A stretch of 64,000 nucleotides of DNA from the NCBI RefSeq assembly GCF_014137975.1, contig NZ_JACGWZ010000003.1:483944-547943 (forward strand), in the 5' to 3' direction. Positions 25,662 through 34,885 of this stretch are shown piece by piece. A model generated the notes under the pieces. The model saw nothing but the letters and a program-made list of their open reading frames with translations, had not been told where the DNA came from and did no database searches. Origin of the DNA: Halosaccharopolyspora lacisalsi. Its GTDB lineage: Bacteria > Actinomycetota > Actinomycetes > Mycobacteriales > Pseudonocardiaceae. Numbering within the stretch: the stretch's first letter is position 1; each line of letters opens with the position of its first letter. The translations under genes and the position numbers were made by a program.

Positions 25662-26930
25662 TCAGCCCAGACCGGTGCGGAGGTCGGTCAGGAGATCGTC
25701 GAGGACGGTCTCCTCCTCGACGGCGCGGCCGGCGCTGGCCATGAGCTCCGGGAGGTCCGGGTCCCACGGCGCCTCGGTCGCCTCCCCGGTCAGCACCGGT
25801 AGGTCCAGCCGCTCGGCCGAGGCGCGGTTGACCGCCTCGCGGTAGTCGTTCGCCGACATGCGCCAGGGAAGCACGCCGTGGTGGTCGTACAGCGACCGCG
25901 CGATCGTCAGTCCCGTCCAGTCCAGGTCGCCGTGGTAACGCAGGGCCGCTCCACTGTCGCCGAGGCGATTCAGCAACTCGGACACGGCCGTCGTCGGGTG
26001 TCCGTGGGTGCACACCATCGGGTGTCGGATCCCCGCCTCCACGGCGGCTTCCAGCACGCGCGGGGTCTCACAGACAGCGACCGCGGTGCCCGCCTCGACG
26101 AGCTGTCGCGGCGCGGCCCCCAGGTCCAGGTGAGTCAGGTGCACGGGCAGCCCGAGCTCCGTACGTCGCCGCGCGTTCCGTGACCACTCGTCCGTGCCGT
26201 CCAGCGGCAACGCCCAGCACAGCGCCGTGGCCGACACGGCGTCGAGCGTGACGCCGCAGAGTTCCCACAGCCTCCTGCGGTCGCGTTCGTTGCCGGGCGG
26301 CTCCACGTCGTGGGCGATCGCCGCCGCTCGCAGCACGACCCGAGCCAGCGCCCCGCCGTTGTCGAGGTGACGCGTCCCGCCACCGAAACGGGCGGCCAGC
26401 TCCGCCCGAGACCACCACGCTCGCGGAGTGCTCCCGGGGTCGAGCACCAGCTGGGCGAGTACCGCCGCCGACCGCTCGGCGATCCGGTCCAGCTCGTCCT
26501 CGGCGATCCGCCCGTACTGGCGCAGCCAGCTCGTCCAGGGCTGTGCCCATTCCCGCTCGGTCAGGCCCCACCGGTTCAGCGCCGCGTTCAGCGCTTCGCC
26601 GACGCGGTCGCGCTGCTCGGTGCGGGCCGACGACTCCCGCGATACCACGGGACGTTCGTGCAGGATCTCCAGCACCTGCTCCAACCCGAGTCCGGATCGG
26701 GTACTCGCCCGCAACGCGGCATCCAGCTTGGACACGTTGATGCGGGTTCCCTGGCCCCACATCGGCCGACCGTAGAGCTCTCCCACGGCCTGCCGGGTCT
26801 GCTCGTCCGGTAGTTCCAGCCGGAACGTCGCCGGGCGATCGGGAGCCTCCAGCGCTTCCCGCGCTCGTTGCCAGAGGCCGTTCAATAGGGAGGAGTCCCA
26901 GGCGGCCCGGATGTCCTCGGTCTCGTTCAA
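25662..26930 (-). CDS. jetD: Wadjet type II JetD (DUF2399, Toprim nuclease subunit)
   Basis: 422 aa, the TIGR02679/DUF2399 family. JetD is the nuclease that cuts plasmid DNA extruded by the JetABC SMC-like motor. The C-terminal third has the Toprim features: Glu in VAVCETPRVLEAAVEAG, then MVCTHGHPTTAVSELL and the acidic pair in ALRYHGDLDWTGLTIARSLY. The start is a TTG at 26930 that overlaps the jetC stop as TTGA, with GGCGG upstream; the frame stays open for 220 more codons but these are jetC in another frame. Last gene of the operon. Confidence 0.9.
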   Translation of the reverse strand: MNETEDIRAAWDSSLLNGLWQRAREALEAPDRPATFRLELPDEQTRQAVGELYGRPMWGQGTRINVSKLDAALRASTRSGLGLEQVLEILHERPVVSRESSARTEQRDRVGEALNAALNRWGLTEREWAQPWTSWLRQYGRIAEDELDRIAERSAAVLAQLVLDPGSTPRAWWSRAELAARFGGGTRHLDNGGALARVVLRAAAIAHDVEPPGNERDRRRLWELCGVTLDAVSATALCWALPLDGTDEWSRNARRRTELGLPVHLTHLDLGAAPRQLVEAGTAVAVCETPRVLEAAVEAGIRHPMVCTHGHPTTAVSELLNRLGDSGAALRYHGDLDWTGLTIARSLYDHHGVLPWRMSANDYREAVNRASAERLDLPVLTGEATEAPWDPDLPELMASAGRAVEEETVLDDLLTDLRTGLG

Positions 26931-29900
26931 TGTTCCGCCCGTTCCATGCTCCGGCCGTCCCACGTGGTGTGGGCGCAGGCGATCCCGTGCCCGCTGCGTG
27001 GCCGCAGCACGTTGTAGATGTGCATTCTCGGGATCTTGGGGGACACGCCCCAGCCGCTGGGCCAGGTGATCACCCAGTCCATGTCCAGGTCCACCAGCAA
27101 TCCGAGCATTCGCGCGACGGTCGGGTCGTCCAGCCGTTCGAAGGCCTCGTCCAGCAGTACCAGTCGCAGCGGCCCCTGCTGTCCGTGGGCGATCGTGTCG
27201 TAGAAAGCCGAGGCCGCGGCGAACAGCGTCACGTAGGACACCAGCCGCGTCTCCCCGGAGGACAGTTGCCTCAATCGTCGCACGCGGGGTTTGCCTTCGG
27301 GGTCGGTGTCGCGCACTCGGACGGTGAAGTCGTACCAGCGGCGATAGTCCAGCGCGCGGCTGAGGATCTCCGCGTACCCGCCGGAGGCGCTGTCCCGCTC
27401 GGTCTCGATGAGATCGGTGAACACGCGCCGCAGCAGTGCGTCCTGTTCGTCGTCCCGCTCGGCGAACGGGGCGCGTACCAGGTCGATCGTTCGGCGCAGG
27501 TCGTCGTCCAGCGCGGCGGAGGGACGCCACTCCAGCCGTACGTGCACCCCCTGGCTGGAGTGCGCGCCATCGAGTACCTCGTTCATGCGCGTGCACAGGT
27601 CGTCGGCCACCGCGATCTGCTCGCGCAACCGCTCGACGAGGTCGCGGACCAGGTAGCCGGTGAAGACAGAGCGGTGGCGCTCGTCGAGGTAGCCGCGCTG
27701 TTCGGTGAGGCGCTCGGTCACGTCCCGGGCGGCCTCGGCGACGGGTTGCGGCCCCCGCTCACTGGTGACCGTGACGGTCATCAGCCCGTGTCGCTCAGCG
27801 GCGCTGATGTCGTAACCACCGCCGAGCGTCCGCTTCAGGACGTGGAGCTCGTCCTGGACCCGCGCCGCCGTCACCGCGGGGCGGCTGTCCGCGAGCACCA
27901 GGTCGGCGACCTCGGAGGGGTCGGAAGGTGCCGCGGTGGTGCTCACGGCCGACCACAGGCCCGGCACTCGCAATGCCTGCCGGAACGCTTCGGTGGCGGC
28001 TTCGGCCGAGCTCTCACGTTCGGCGAGCCGGGTGCGCTTGCCGTCCTCCTCGGTGGAGAGGCTGCCCTCGGTCACTCGCAGCTCGGTGACCGCTTCCCGC
28101 AACTGGGGAAGTCGTGCGCGCAGGTCCGCGTGCTCCCGCTCCAGCGCGGCGACCCTGTCGGCGGTCCGTTGGCTCTCGCCCCCCACGGTGGAGCGCAGCT
28201 CGGCCAGTGCGTCGGCTTTCTCCGCGTGGTCGTGACAGCACCGTTCGGCCCGGGTCTCGGCCGCGGCTCGATCGGTGACGGCGACGTCGTGGTGCAGCGA
28301 CGTGCCGTGCAGCTCGGACAGCGTCGTCAGACACCGCCCCTCGAGGATGTCCCGCAACCCGTCGAGGGAGTCCCTCGCTTCGAACGCGGCGTGGTGCGCG
28401 GACTCCAACACCCTGGTTTCGGCGGAAAGACCGAGTTCCCCGGCCGCGCGGACGAGTTCGGAGCGCGCGGCCCGCAGCCGTTGTTCGGCCTGTTCGTGCT
28501 CCCACGTCAGCCGAGCGGCCTCGTTCTCGGCGGCGGCGGCGATCTCCGTGGCTGCCGACAGCCGGGCGTGCGCGGTCAGCAAGTCCCCGTCGTCGGGCAG
28601 GGATTCCACGTACCGCTCCAGGTCGGAAGCCTGCTCGGTGGCCGCGCTGTACCGCCGTTCGGCCTCGCCGACCTCGGAACGCAGCCGCGCCAGTTCCGTC
28701 TCCAGCTCCGCGATCCGACGCTTTCGGCCCGCCTCGCGCGCCTCGGCGCCCACGTACTCGGCCGTGCGCTTGTGCCACGTTCCGGACAGCACTCCCGTAC
28801 GCCAGCTCCCGTCCGGAGCGACCGACAGGCCGGCCGAACCGTCGATCGGGACGGCCGCCAGGAGAGCGGCGACGCGCTCGGAAGAGACCGGGCAACCGGG
28901 TTCGGTCGCGGGAACGAGCAGTTCGTCGAGGCCGCGGGCACCGTGTCGATGGTCGGGAGCGGCCAGCAGTTCCTGAGTTCCCGGGGCGAGTGCGACTCCG
29001 TCGGCCGTGACCCAGGCGTTGAGCAGCCCGCTGGACTCCAGCGCGGCCTCCAGGCCCGCTCTGTCCTCCTCGGTCAACCCCGGGGCGAAGTCGACCAGCC
29101 GGTAGAACGCCGTCCCGTGGCCGTCACCGCGTTCGGCGGTGACCCACCAGGCCCTGGCCGGGGTGCGCTCGGTCCCCGCGCGCAGGGCGGAGAGCTCTTC
29201 CTCCCGACCACGACCGTGCGAGCGCAGCACGGCGAGTTCCTGCTCGATGTCGGTGGCTACCTGCCGGGCTCGGTGCAACCACGGTTGCGCCCACCGACGG
29301 ACTTGGTCGCGGACTTGCCGGGCGATCGAGGGATCCTCGATCAGCTGTTCCGATCCGGGCGGATCGGGAACGGGTTCGTCCGGTGCGGTACTCGGCCGTC
29401 CCTCCGCCCAGGAACGGAAGTCCTCCAGCCAGGATCTGGCGGCCTCGGACAGTTCCTGCCGCGCCTGGTTGCGCCTGCCGACCGCGTCGGTGGCCGCAAC
29501 CTTGGCCTGCTTGATCTGCTGGTGTACTTCCGCCACTCCCTCCAGCCGGGCGTCCAGGTCGAGCGCCTGCTGGTGAAGCGTCAACGTGTGCGCACCGCGC
29601 TCCCTGGCCGCCGTGGCAGCCTGCTCCGCAAGGGTGAGGGCCTCGTGGAACGCGGCCGTCGTTCCTTCGACGTCGACCTCGGGAGGAACCGGGCGCTCAA
29701 CGGTGTCCGGTTCCGATTCCGGCGCGGTCCGTACCCGCTCCCATGCGACGGTGGGGTGTGCGGTGGGTACCTCGGGGAGTCGGGGAGTCGGGGAGTCGTC
29801 GAGGCCGGCCGTGTTCAGCTGCCGCTTCGCGTGCTGGGCGGCTCGTTCCGCTGCTTCGGTGTCCCCGGCCAGACGGCGCACCAGCCCGACCACCGCCTCC

Positions 29901-31048
29901 ACCGAACGTTGTTCCTGGGCACGATTCCTGCTTGCGGTGTCCAAGGCGGCCACCATCGTGTCGTGGGCGTCGTCGACCAGCCGTTGCCGGTCGTACAGGC
30001 TCCCCGGATCGCTGTGCGCGCGCAGGGTACGCAGGCCGGAGTCGAGCTCGCTCTCCCGTTTTTCCGCTTCGGTGACGGCCTGCTCCGCTTCGGCGCGTTC
30101 CCGCTGCTTGTCGCTCAGGCGACAGCGCAGATCGTCCAGTTCCGCCCGCAGCTCGCGTACCCCGTCCTCGGCGGTGCGCATTGTCCGCGCGCGGTCGCGC
30201 AGCTCGGCGAGGGCGTAGTCGGAGTACGTGTCCAGGAACGTCTTCAGCGCGCCGTCGGCATCGGTCAGTCGGAGGATGTTGTCCCGGATGGACTCCAGGT
30301 CCTCGAAGGAGGAAGCCAGTCGCTCGATCAGCTCGGGGTCCGGGGGTGGCAGCGCCTCCGACAGGATCTGTTCGAGCTGGCCCTCCAGGATCTTCAGGCC
30401 GACCTCGGGATTGCGCAGAGTGCGCTGGAGGTGCAGCAGATCACCGTAGCGGGCGGCCGGTACGCCGTAGACCGTGGCGGCGATCCTGGCGCGGAAGGCC
30501 TGTTCGTCCAGGACGCAGTCGGCTCCGAGCGACTCGCGAAGCTGCGCGGGACCGAGCGGAACCTCACCCGCTCCGATCAGCTTCAGCCCGCCGTCGGTCC
30601 GGCGATCGGCGACCCGCTCGTCGGTGATGAACCGCCACGAGTCGCTGATCTGCTTGGAGTGCCCGGAGGCCTTGATCCCGACCCCGCACGTGAGGAACTC
30701 GTCGTCACCGTCGGCGTCGGTCCGGTGCAGTTCGATCCAGGCGTAGCCGATGCGGTTGGGTCCACCGGTGTACTCGTCGAGCATCAACCGGCGGAGGCTG
30801 ACCGTGTCGAAACCCTTGGAGCCGATCTGGTGCAGGTCGCCGTCCAGGCACAGCGGTAGCAGCAGTTCCAGGGTGCGCGATTTACCGGCACCGTTGGCGC
30901 CCTGAAATACCGCCCTGCCCCCGTCGAGGGCGAAGGTCTGCTCGCCGTACTGCCAGATGTTGACGATGCCGCCGCGATGCAGCTTCCACCTGGTGGTTCC
31001 GTGCCCCTCCGATCGCGGTAGGAGACCGTCGGATCCGCTCACCGTCAC
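26927..31048 (-). CDS. jetC: Wadjet type II JetC (SMC/MukB-like ATPase, TIGR02680)
   Basis: 1373 aa motor subunit. The N-terminal head has the Walker A in AVFQGANGAGKSRTLELLLP (residues 47-66). Long coiled coils rich in Glu, Arg and Ala fill roughly 250-480 and 780-1010, around a middle region that would form the hinge. The C-terminal half-head has the ABC signature RQLSSGETRLVSYVTLFAA (near 1262) and Walker B LRLVLLDEAFERLDD (near 1296). This is the family that entraps and extrudes circular DNA. GTG 31048 overlaps the jetB stop (GTGA). Confidence 0.94.
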   Translation of the reverse strand: MTVSGSDGLLPRSEGHGTTRWKLHRGGIVNIWQYGEQTFALDGGRAVFQGANGAGKSRTLELLLPLCLDGDLHQIGSKGFDTVSLRRLMLDEYTGGPNRIGYAWIELHRTDADGDDEFLTCGVGIKASGHSKQISDSWRFITDERVADRRTDGGLKLIGAGEVPLGPAQLRESLGADCVLDEQAFRARIAATVYGVPAARYGDLLHLQRTLRNPEVGLKILEGQLEQILSEALPPPDPELIERLASSFEDLESIRDNILRLTDADGALKTFLDTYSDYALAELRDRARTMRTAEDGVRELRAELDDLRCRLSDKQRERAEAEQAVTEAEKRESELDSGLRTLRAHSDPGSLYDRQRLVDDAHDTMVAALDTASRNRAQEQRSVEAVVGLVRRLAGDTEAAERAAQHAKRQLNTAGLDDSPTPRLPEVPTAHPTVAWERVRTAPESEPDTVERPVPPEVDVEGTTAAFHEALTLAEQAATAARERGAHTLTLHQQALDLDARLEGVAEVHQQIKQAKVAATDAVGRRNQARQELSEAARSWLEDFRSWAEGRPSTAPDEPVPDPPGSEQLIEDPSIARQVRDQVRRWAQPWLHRARQVATDIEQELAVLRSHGRGREEELSALRAGTERTPARAWWVTAERGDGHGTAFYRLVDFAPGLTEEDRAGLEAALESSGLLNAWVTADGVALAPGTQELLAAPDHRHGARGLDELLVPATEPGCPVSSERVAALLAAVPIDGSAGLSVAPDGSWRTGVLSGTWHKRTAEYVGAEAREAGRKRRIAELETELARLRSEVGEAERRYSAATEQASDLERYVESLPDDGDLLTAHARLSAATEIAAAAENEAARLTWEHEQAEQRLRAARSELVRAAGELGLSAETRVLESAHHAAFEARDSLDGLRDILEGRCLTTLSELHGTSLHHDVAVTDRAAAETRAERCCHDHAEKADALAELRSTVGGESQRTADRVAALEREHADLRARLPQLREAVTELRVTEGSLSTEEDGKRTRLAERESSAEAATEAFRQALRVPGLWSAVSTTAAPSDPSEVADLVLADSRPAVTAARVQDELHVLKRTLGGGYDISAAERHGLMTVTVTSERGPQPVAEAARDVTERLTEQRGYLDERHRSVFTGYLVRDLVERLREQIAVADDLCTRMNEVLDGAHSSQGVHVRLEWRPSAALDDDLRRTIDLVRAPFAERDDEQDALLRRVFTDLIETERDSASGGYAEILSRALDYRRWYDFTVRVRDTDPEGKPRVRRLRQLSSGETRLVSYVTLFAAASAFYDTIAHGQQGPLRLVLLDEAFERLDDPTVARMLGLLVDLDMDWVITWPSGWGVSPKIPRMHIYNVLRPRSGHGIACAHTTWDGRSMERAEH

Positions 31049-32277
31049 CCCTCCAGTTCATCGAACAGCGACCACTCCGGCGGGGGCGGCGGTGCGTGGT
31101 CCTTGCCGGTGCTCGGGTTCGCGTCGGGACGCGGAACCCAGCGGTGGGCGGCCGGGCTGATCAGCCACGGGGCCTCCACCCCGTCATCCTGCCTGTTCAC
31201 CATGCCGAGCCGGTGCAGCAGGGTCACCACCGAACGGGTCGGTTCCCCGGGTTCCTCGGTGGCCTGGCGCGACCACGCCGCGGGATAGGACTCGACCAGC
31301 TCACCGCACACGTCGTCGATGTCCTGCCAGCTCACGGCATGGCTGCCCGTCTCGGTCCTGCGACCGCGCTCCAGCAGCAGCGGCAGCGCCAGCAGTGCGA
31401 TCCGGGCGACACTGCCAGGTCCGGGAAACACCACGTCGGTGAGGTAGTCGGTGGGATCTGTGACCGCCATCCCCTCCGAGCGGGTCTCGCCGACCAGACC
31501 GAAGTAGCGCTCCAGCACCCTCGACTCGGCGGCGTGACGACCGCGCAACCAGGTGGCTTGTTCGGCGGGCAGGTCGGCGTAGTGCACCACCGGATCCTCG
31601 ACGAGCCTGCGGCGGACGGCGTGTTCGGTACCGAGCGACCCCGTGTCGGGGTGGTGGGCGGTGGCAGCCCGCCTGATCAGGTCCTCGGCATCGCCGGCCT
31701 CGGCTACGGGACCGGTCACGAGGTGGCCGAGCAGGTCGATGTCGACGGTGAGCAGCGCCTCCGTTCCGGGGTCGCCCGCCGAGGGTGCCACCGAGCCCTC
31801 GGTCTCGTCGAGCACTCCCAGGGCGACGAGCTGCCGAAGCGCCGCACTCAGCGCCCGGCGATCGGCTTGGTCGTCGCTGATCGAGATTCCCGCCTCCACG
31901 GCGGCGGTGCGGACATCACCGACCAGCCGGGACAGCAACACCTGCCGCCCGGCTCCGGTGAGTGCGGCCAGGGTCAGCGCGAAGTAGGCGTAGCCGCGCG
32001 GGGAGAGCGAGATCCCGCGTGTGGTGTCGGCGACGGGTCCGGGCTTGTAGAGCCGGGCGAAACCGCGCTGAATCACCACCCGGTAACCGAGCAGGACACC
32101 GAACAGCTCCCGCAGGACCTCACGATGCCGGTACACCAGCGGCAGCAGCTCCCCGTCCGGGCTGTCCGGCCGCAGCAGCGGGCGGCGCAGCAGCACCCGG
32201 GCGCACCGGACCACGTTCGCCGTCTCGATGTCCCCGAGGGCGTCGAAACCGGGGACGAGTGAGCCGTTTCCACTCAT
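31045..32277 (-). CDS. jetB: Wadjet type II JetB (DUF2398, kleisin-partner/KITE-like subunit)
   Basis: 410 aa, the TIGR02678/DUF2398 family. Conserved family segments are seen in YRHREVLRELFGVLLGYRVV and YKPGPVADTTRGISLSPRGY. Winged-helix-like stretches dominate; no catalytic motif is expected. By analogy with MukE/MksE it binds JetA and bridges the JetC heads. ATG 32277 overlaps the jetA stop as ATGA. The C-terminus is a Pro-rich tail (HAPPPPPEWSLFDELEG). Confidence 0.88.
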   Translation of the reverse strand: MSGNGSLVPGFDALGDIETANVVRCARVLLRRPLLRPDSPDGELLPLVYRHREVLRELFGVLLGYRVVIQRGFARLYKPGPVADTTRGISLSPRGYAYFALTLAALTGAGRQVLLSRLVGDVRTAAVEAGISISDDQADRRALSAALRQLVALGVLDETEGSVAPSAGDPGTEALLTVDIDLLGHLVTGPVAEAGDAEDLIRRAATAHHPDTGSLGTEHAVRRRLVEDPVVHYADLPAEQATWLRGRHAAESRVLERYFGLVGETRSEGMAVTDPTDYLTDVVFPGPGSVARIALLALPLLLERGRRTETGSHAVSWQDIDDVCGELVESYPAAWSRQATEEPGEPTRSVVTLLHRLGMVNRQDDGVEAPWLISPAAHRWVPRPDANPSTGKDHAPPPPPEWSLFDELEG

Positions 32278-33803
32278 GGGTTCCCTCCGTCCAGGGCGAG
32301 CTGCGCGGCCGTGTCCTCGCCGTGGACCACGAGCACGGTGTCGGCCAGGGTCAGCGTTCCCGAGGAACCGCCGATCCGAGTGTGCTGCCCGGGTTCGCGC
32401 CGGACGGTGAGCCGGATCCGGTGCACCGGATCGACCACCGACCCCCGCTCCTCCTCCCGCTCACGCTGATCCATCGCCAGGGTCAGCAGCTCGCACAGCA
32501 TCCCGAGCGCCTCGGCCGACAACCGGGTCTCGCTCAGCCGTGACCCCGCCGTCGTCAGCTCGGCCGCGGCGTCCCGGCGCCGCCGCTCCTGCTCGCGAGC
32601 ATCGGTCAGCAACATCTCCTCGGTCAGGGGATCGTGCGGTACGCGCGAGGCACGCCCCCGCGCTCCGCGGTCCCCGCGACTACGCACGTTGATCGGGATG
32701 TCGAGCACCGGCCCGTCGCGCCAGGCGACCTCGTGGTTGTCGCTGTCGTGATCCGGCGCGGGCAGCAGGTGCCGGGCCGAGTACAGCCCGAACGCCGCCG
32801 CGTGCAGCCGGTGGGCGCTCTCGTCGTCGGCCTGGTCGAACCAGCGCGCCAGCTTGAGCAGTTCCCCGCGGTGGCCGGGTACCAGACCGCTGTCCGAGGT
32901 GGCCCGCTTCACGCTGGCCAGGAGGGAGCCGATGGCGTGGGCCGTGGCCTCGCGCAGCGCGCTGACCTGGCTCGGGCGTCCCGGGGAGTCCACGAACCAC
33001 TCGGTGAGCTCCCGCCAGTCCGCTTCGCTGCGGCCCCGCGCGCGCTCGACCTCGGTGCCGAGCTGCTCGGCGGGTCCCAGCATCCGGAGCAGTTGCTCGC
33101 GTCGACCGGCCAGTTCCGTGAGCGAATCCGCGATCGTGGGCGTGTGGCGCAGGACGTCCTCGATGACCAGCTGGATGTACTCGACCAGCAGGTCCCGCAG
33201 ACCGGAGATCTCCTCCGGGGCCGGCTGGTGGCGGGTGACGACCTGGCCCAGGTGAGCGTAGAAGTCGCGGACCGTGGCGGCGAGTTCGGCGTGCTGGAGG
33301 AAGACCGTGGTGACGCGCTCGGCCAGCCGCTCCCCGGAGGTCGGTTCCTCGTCGAGGATCGTGGTGATCTCGGAGAGTCCGCGCTCGATCGCCGGAAGCA
33401 GTTCCCGCGAGATCTCCCTGGCGCCCTCCGGAACCCGGAGCAGCGTGTCCACCTCGCGCTGTACCCGGATGGCGAGCTTGCTGACCTGGTAGCGCACGCT
33501 CCCGTGCTGGAACTCCGCGATGCTGGCCGCGGACGTCTCCCGCCTGCCGACCACGAGATTGCCCCACCGCACGAGCTGCTTGAGCCGGTCGAGAACGGTG
33601 TCGATCTCGGATTCACCCGGCTCGACGCGCCCCTCCCGCTCCGCTGTGGCCAGCGTCGCCGCGACCTCGCTCACCGAAAGCTCCGCCAACAGCGTCGACG
33701 TGAACAAGCGCATGATCACCAGGTAGGTCCGGTGTTCGGGTGCCTGGAGGTACGTGTACAGGTGCAGCCGCTGTTCGTCGGCGCCGCGATCGGGGACGGT
33801 CAC
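32274..33803 (-). CDS. jetA: Wadjet type II JetA (DUF2397, kleisin-like subunit)
   Basis: 509 aa, the TIGR02677/DUF2397 family. The N-terminus (YLQAPEHRTYLVIMRLFTST, ATLATAEREGRVEPGESEID) is a winged-helix region; the middle is long helices (EISRELLPAIERGLSEITTI); the end is a strand-rich domain. It corresponds to the kleisin MukF/MksF that closes the JetC ring. Start GTG 33803 has a weak Shine-Dalgarno. First gene of the four-gene operon; the 124 bp to the divergent cobD holds both promoters. Confidence 0.9.
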   Translation of the reverse strand: MTVPDRGADEQRLHLYTYLQAPEHRTYLVIMRLFTSTLLAELSVSEVAATLATAEREGRVEPGESEIDTVLDRLKQLVRWGNLVVGRRETSAASIAEFQHGSVRYQVSKLAIRVQREVDTLLRVPEGAREISRELLPAIERGLSEITTILDEEPTSGERLAERVTTVFLQHAELAATVRDFYAHLGQVVTRHQPAPEEISGLRDLLVEYIQLVIEDVLRHTPTIADSLTELAGRREQLLRMLGPAEQLGTEVERARGRSEADWRELTEWFVDSPGRPSQVSALREATAHAIGSLLASVKRATSDSGLVPGHRGELLKLARWFDQADDESAHRLHAAAFGLYSARHLLPAPDHDSDNHEVAWRDGPVLDIPINVRSRGDRGARGRASRVPHDPLTEEMLLTDAREQERRRRDAAAELTTAGSRLSETRLSAEALGMLCELLTLAMDQREREEERGSVVDPVHRIRLTVRREPGQHTRIGGSSGTLTLADTVLVVHGEDTAAQLALDGGNP

Positions 33804-33927
33804 GGTGGGCCACGATAACTCGCCGGGTCGCCACGCCCGGTCACATGTCGGGTGGCGACCGGATGAGCCGCCGGTCCCGGTAACGTTGCGTGCCGAAAGG
33901 TGCGACTGTCGTTCGGGGAGGTCACGG

Positions 33928-34875
33928 GTGAGTGCGGGGCGAGCTGTGGGGCTGCTACTCGGCGTGGCTGCCGATGCGGTGATCGGGGACCCTCGACGTG
34001 GTCACCCCGTCGCCGCCTTCGGCAAGGCCGCGCACACCGCGGAGCGGCTGCTGTACCGGGACAGCCGCCCCGCGGGGATGGTGCACACCGGGTTGCTCGT
34101 CGCGGGTACGGCGTCGCTGGGATTGGTCGCCGAGCGGCTGTCCCGGCGTGGTCCGGTCTCGCACGCGATCGTGACGGGCACGGTCACCTGGGTGGTACTG
34201 GGCGGTGCCTCGCTGGCCCGGGAGGGCACGGCGATGGCAGGTTGTCTGGACGCGGGTGAACTGGAGCCCGCGCGCCGCCGCCTGTGCAACTTGTGCGGCA
34301 GGGACACGACGAACCTGGGCTTGCAGGGGCTGGCACGTGCCAGCGTCGAGTCGGTGGCCGAGAACACCTCGGACGCGGTGGTGGCTCCGCTGGTGTGGGC
34401 GGCGGTGGCTGGGGTGCCGGGACTGGTCACGTACCGCGCCGTGAACACCCTCGACGCGATGGTCGGCAACCGTGGTCCCCGTTACCGCGACTTCGGCTGG
34501 TCCGCCGCCCGGCTCGACGACGTGGCCAACTTCGTCCCCTCCCGGATCGCCGCCGTGCTCACGTCCCTGTGCGCGCCCGTGGTGGGCGGATCGGCCGGTA
34601 GTGCCTGGCGAACCTGGCGACGGGACGCCGCGGCGCACCCGAGCCCCAACGCCGGCCAGATCGAGGCGGCCTTCGCCGGAGCACTTCAGATCCGGTTGGG
34701 AGGGCGGACGGACTACGGTCACGCCGTCGAGCAACGCCCCGTGCTGGGTGAGGGGCGCACGGCCGATGCCGGCGACGTCACCCGCAGCGTGGAGCTGTCC
34801 CGGGTGATCGGAGCGGTCAGCGGGGTGCTGGCTGCCACCGGAGCCGCGTTCTTCGGGGGGCGCCGCAAGCGCTGA
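33928..34875 (+). CDS. cobD: Adenosylcobinamide-phosphate synthase CobD/CbiB
   Basis: 315 aa integral membrane protein of cobalamin synthesis that joins the aminopropanol arm to adenosylcobyric acid. Family landmarks: VAADAVIGDPRRGHPVAAFG at the N-terminus, RASVESVAENTSDAVVAPL, YRAVNTLDAMVGNRGPRYRD and HPSPNAGQIEAAFAGAL. GTG 33928 has GGGGAGG 7 nt upstream. Mycobacterial cobD occupies the same place beside SURF1. No cobalamin riboswitch precedes it. Confidence 0.94.
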   Translation: MSAGRAVGLLLGVAADAVIGDPRRGHPVAAFGKAAHTAERLLYRDSRPAGMVHTGLLVAGTASLGLVAERLSRRGPVSHAIVTGTVTWVVLGGASLAREGTAMAGCLDAGELEPARRRLCNLCGRDTTNLGLQGLARASVESVAENTSDAVVAPLVWAAVAGVPGLVTYRAVNTLDAMVGNRGPRYRDFGWSAARLDDVANFVPSRIAAVLTSLCAPVVGGSAGSAWRTWRRDAAAHPSPNAGQIEAAFAGALQIRLGGRTDYGHAVEQRPVLGEGRTADAGDVTRSVELSRVIGAVSGVLAATGAAFFGGRRKR

Positions 34876-34885
34876 TCCGGCGCTC

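Noticed and set aside
26930..30859. 1309-codon open frame on the plus strand opposite jetC
   Set aside because: Antisense shadow of a high-GC coding gene; low-complexity Arg/Gly/Val-rich translation with no family features, and jetC has full ATPase motifs.
33804..33927. Possible cobalamin riboswitch upstream of cobD
   Set aside because: None of the conserved B12-box blocks is present in the 124-bp gap.
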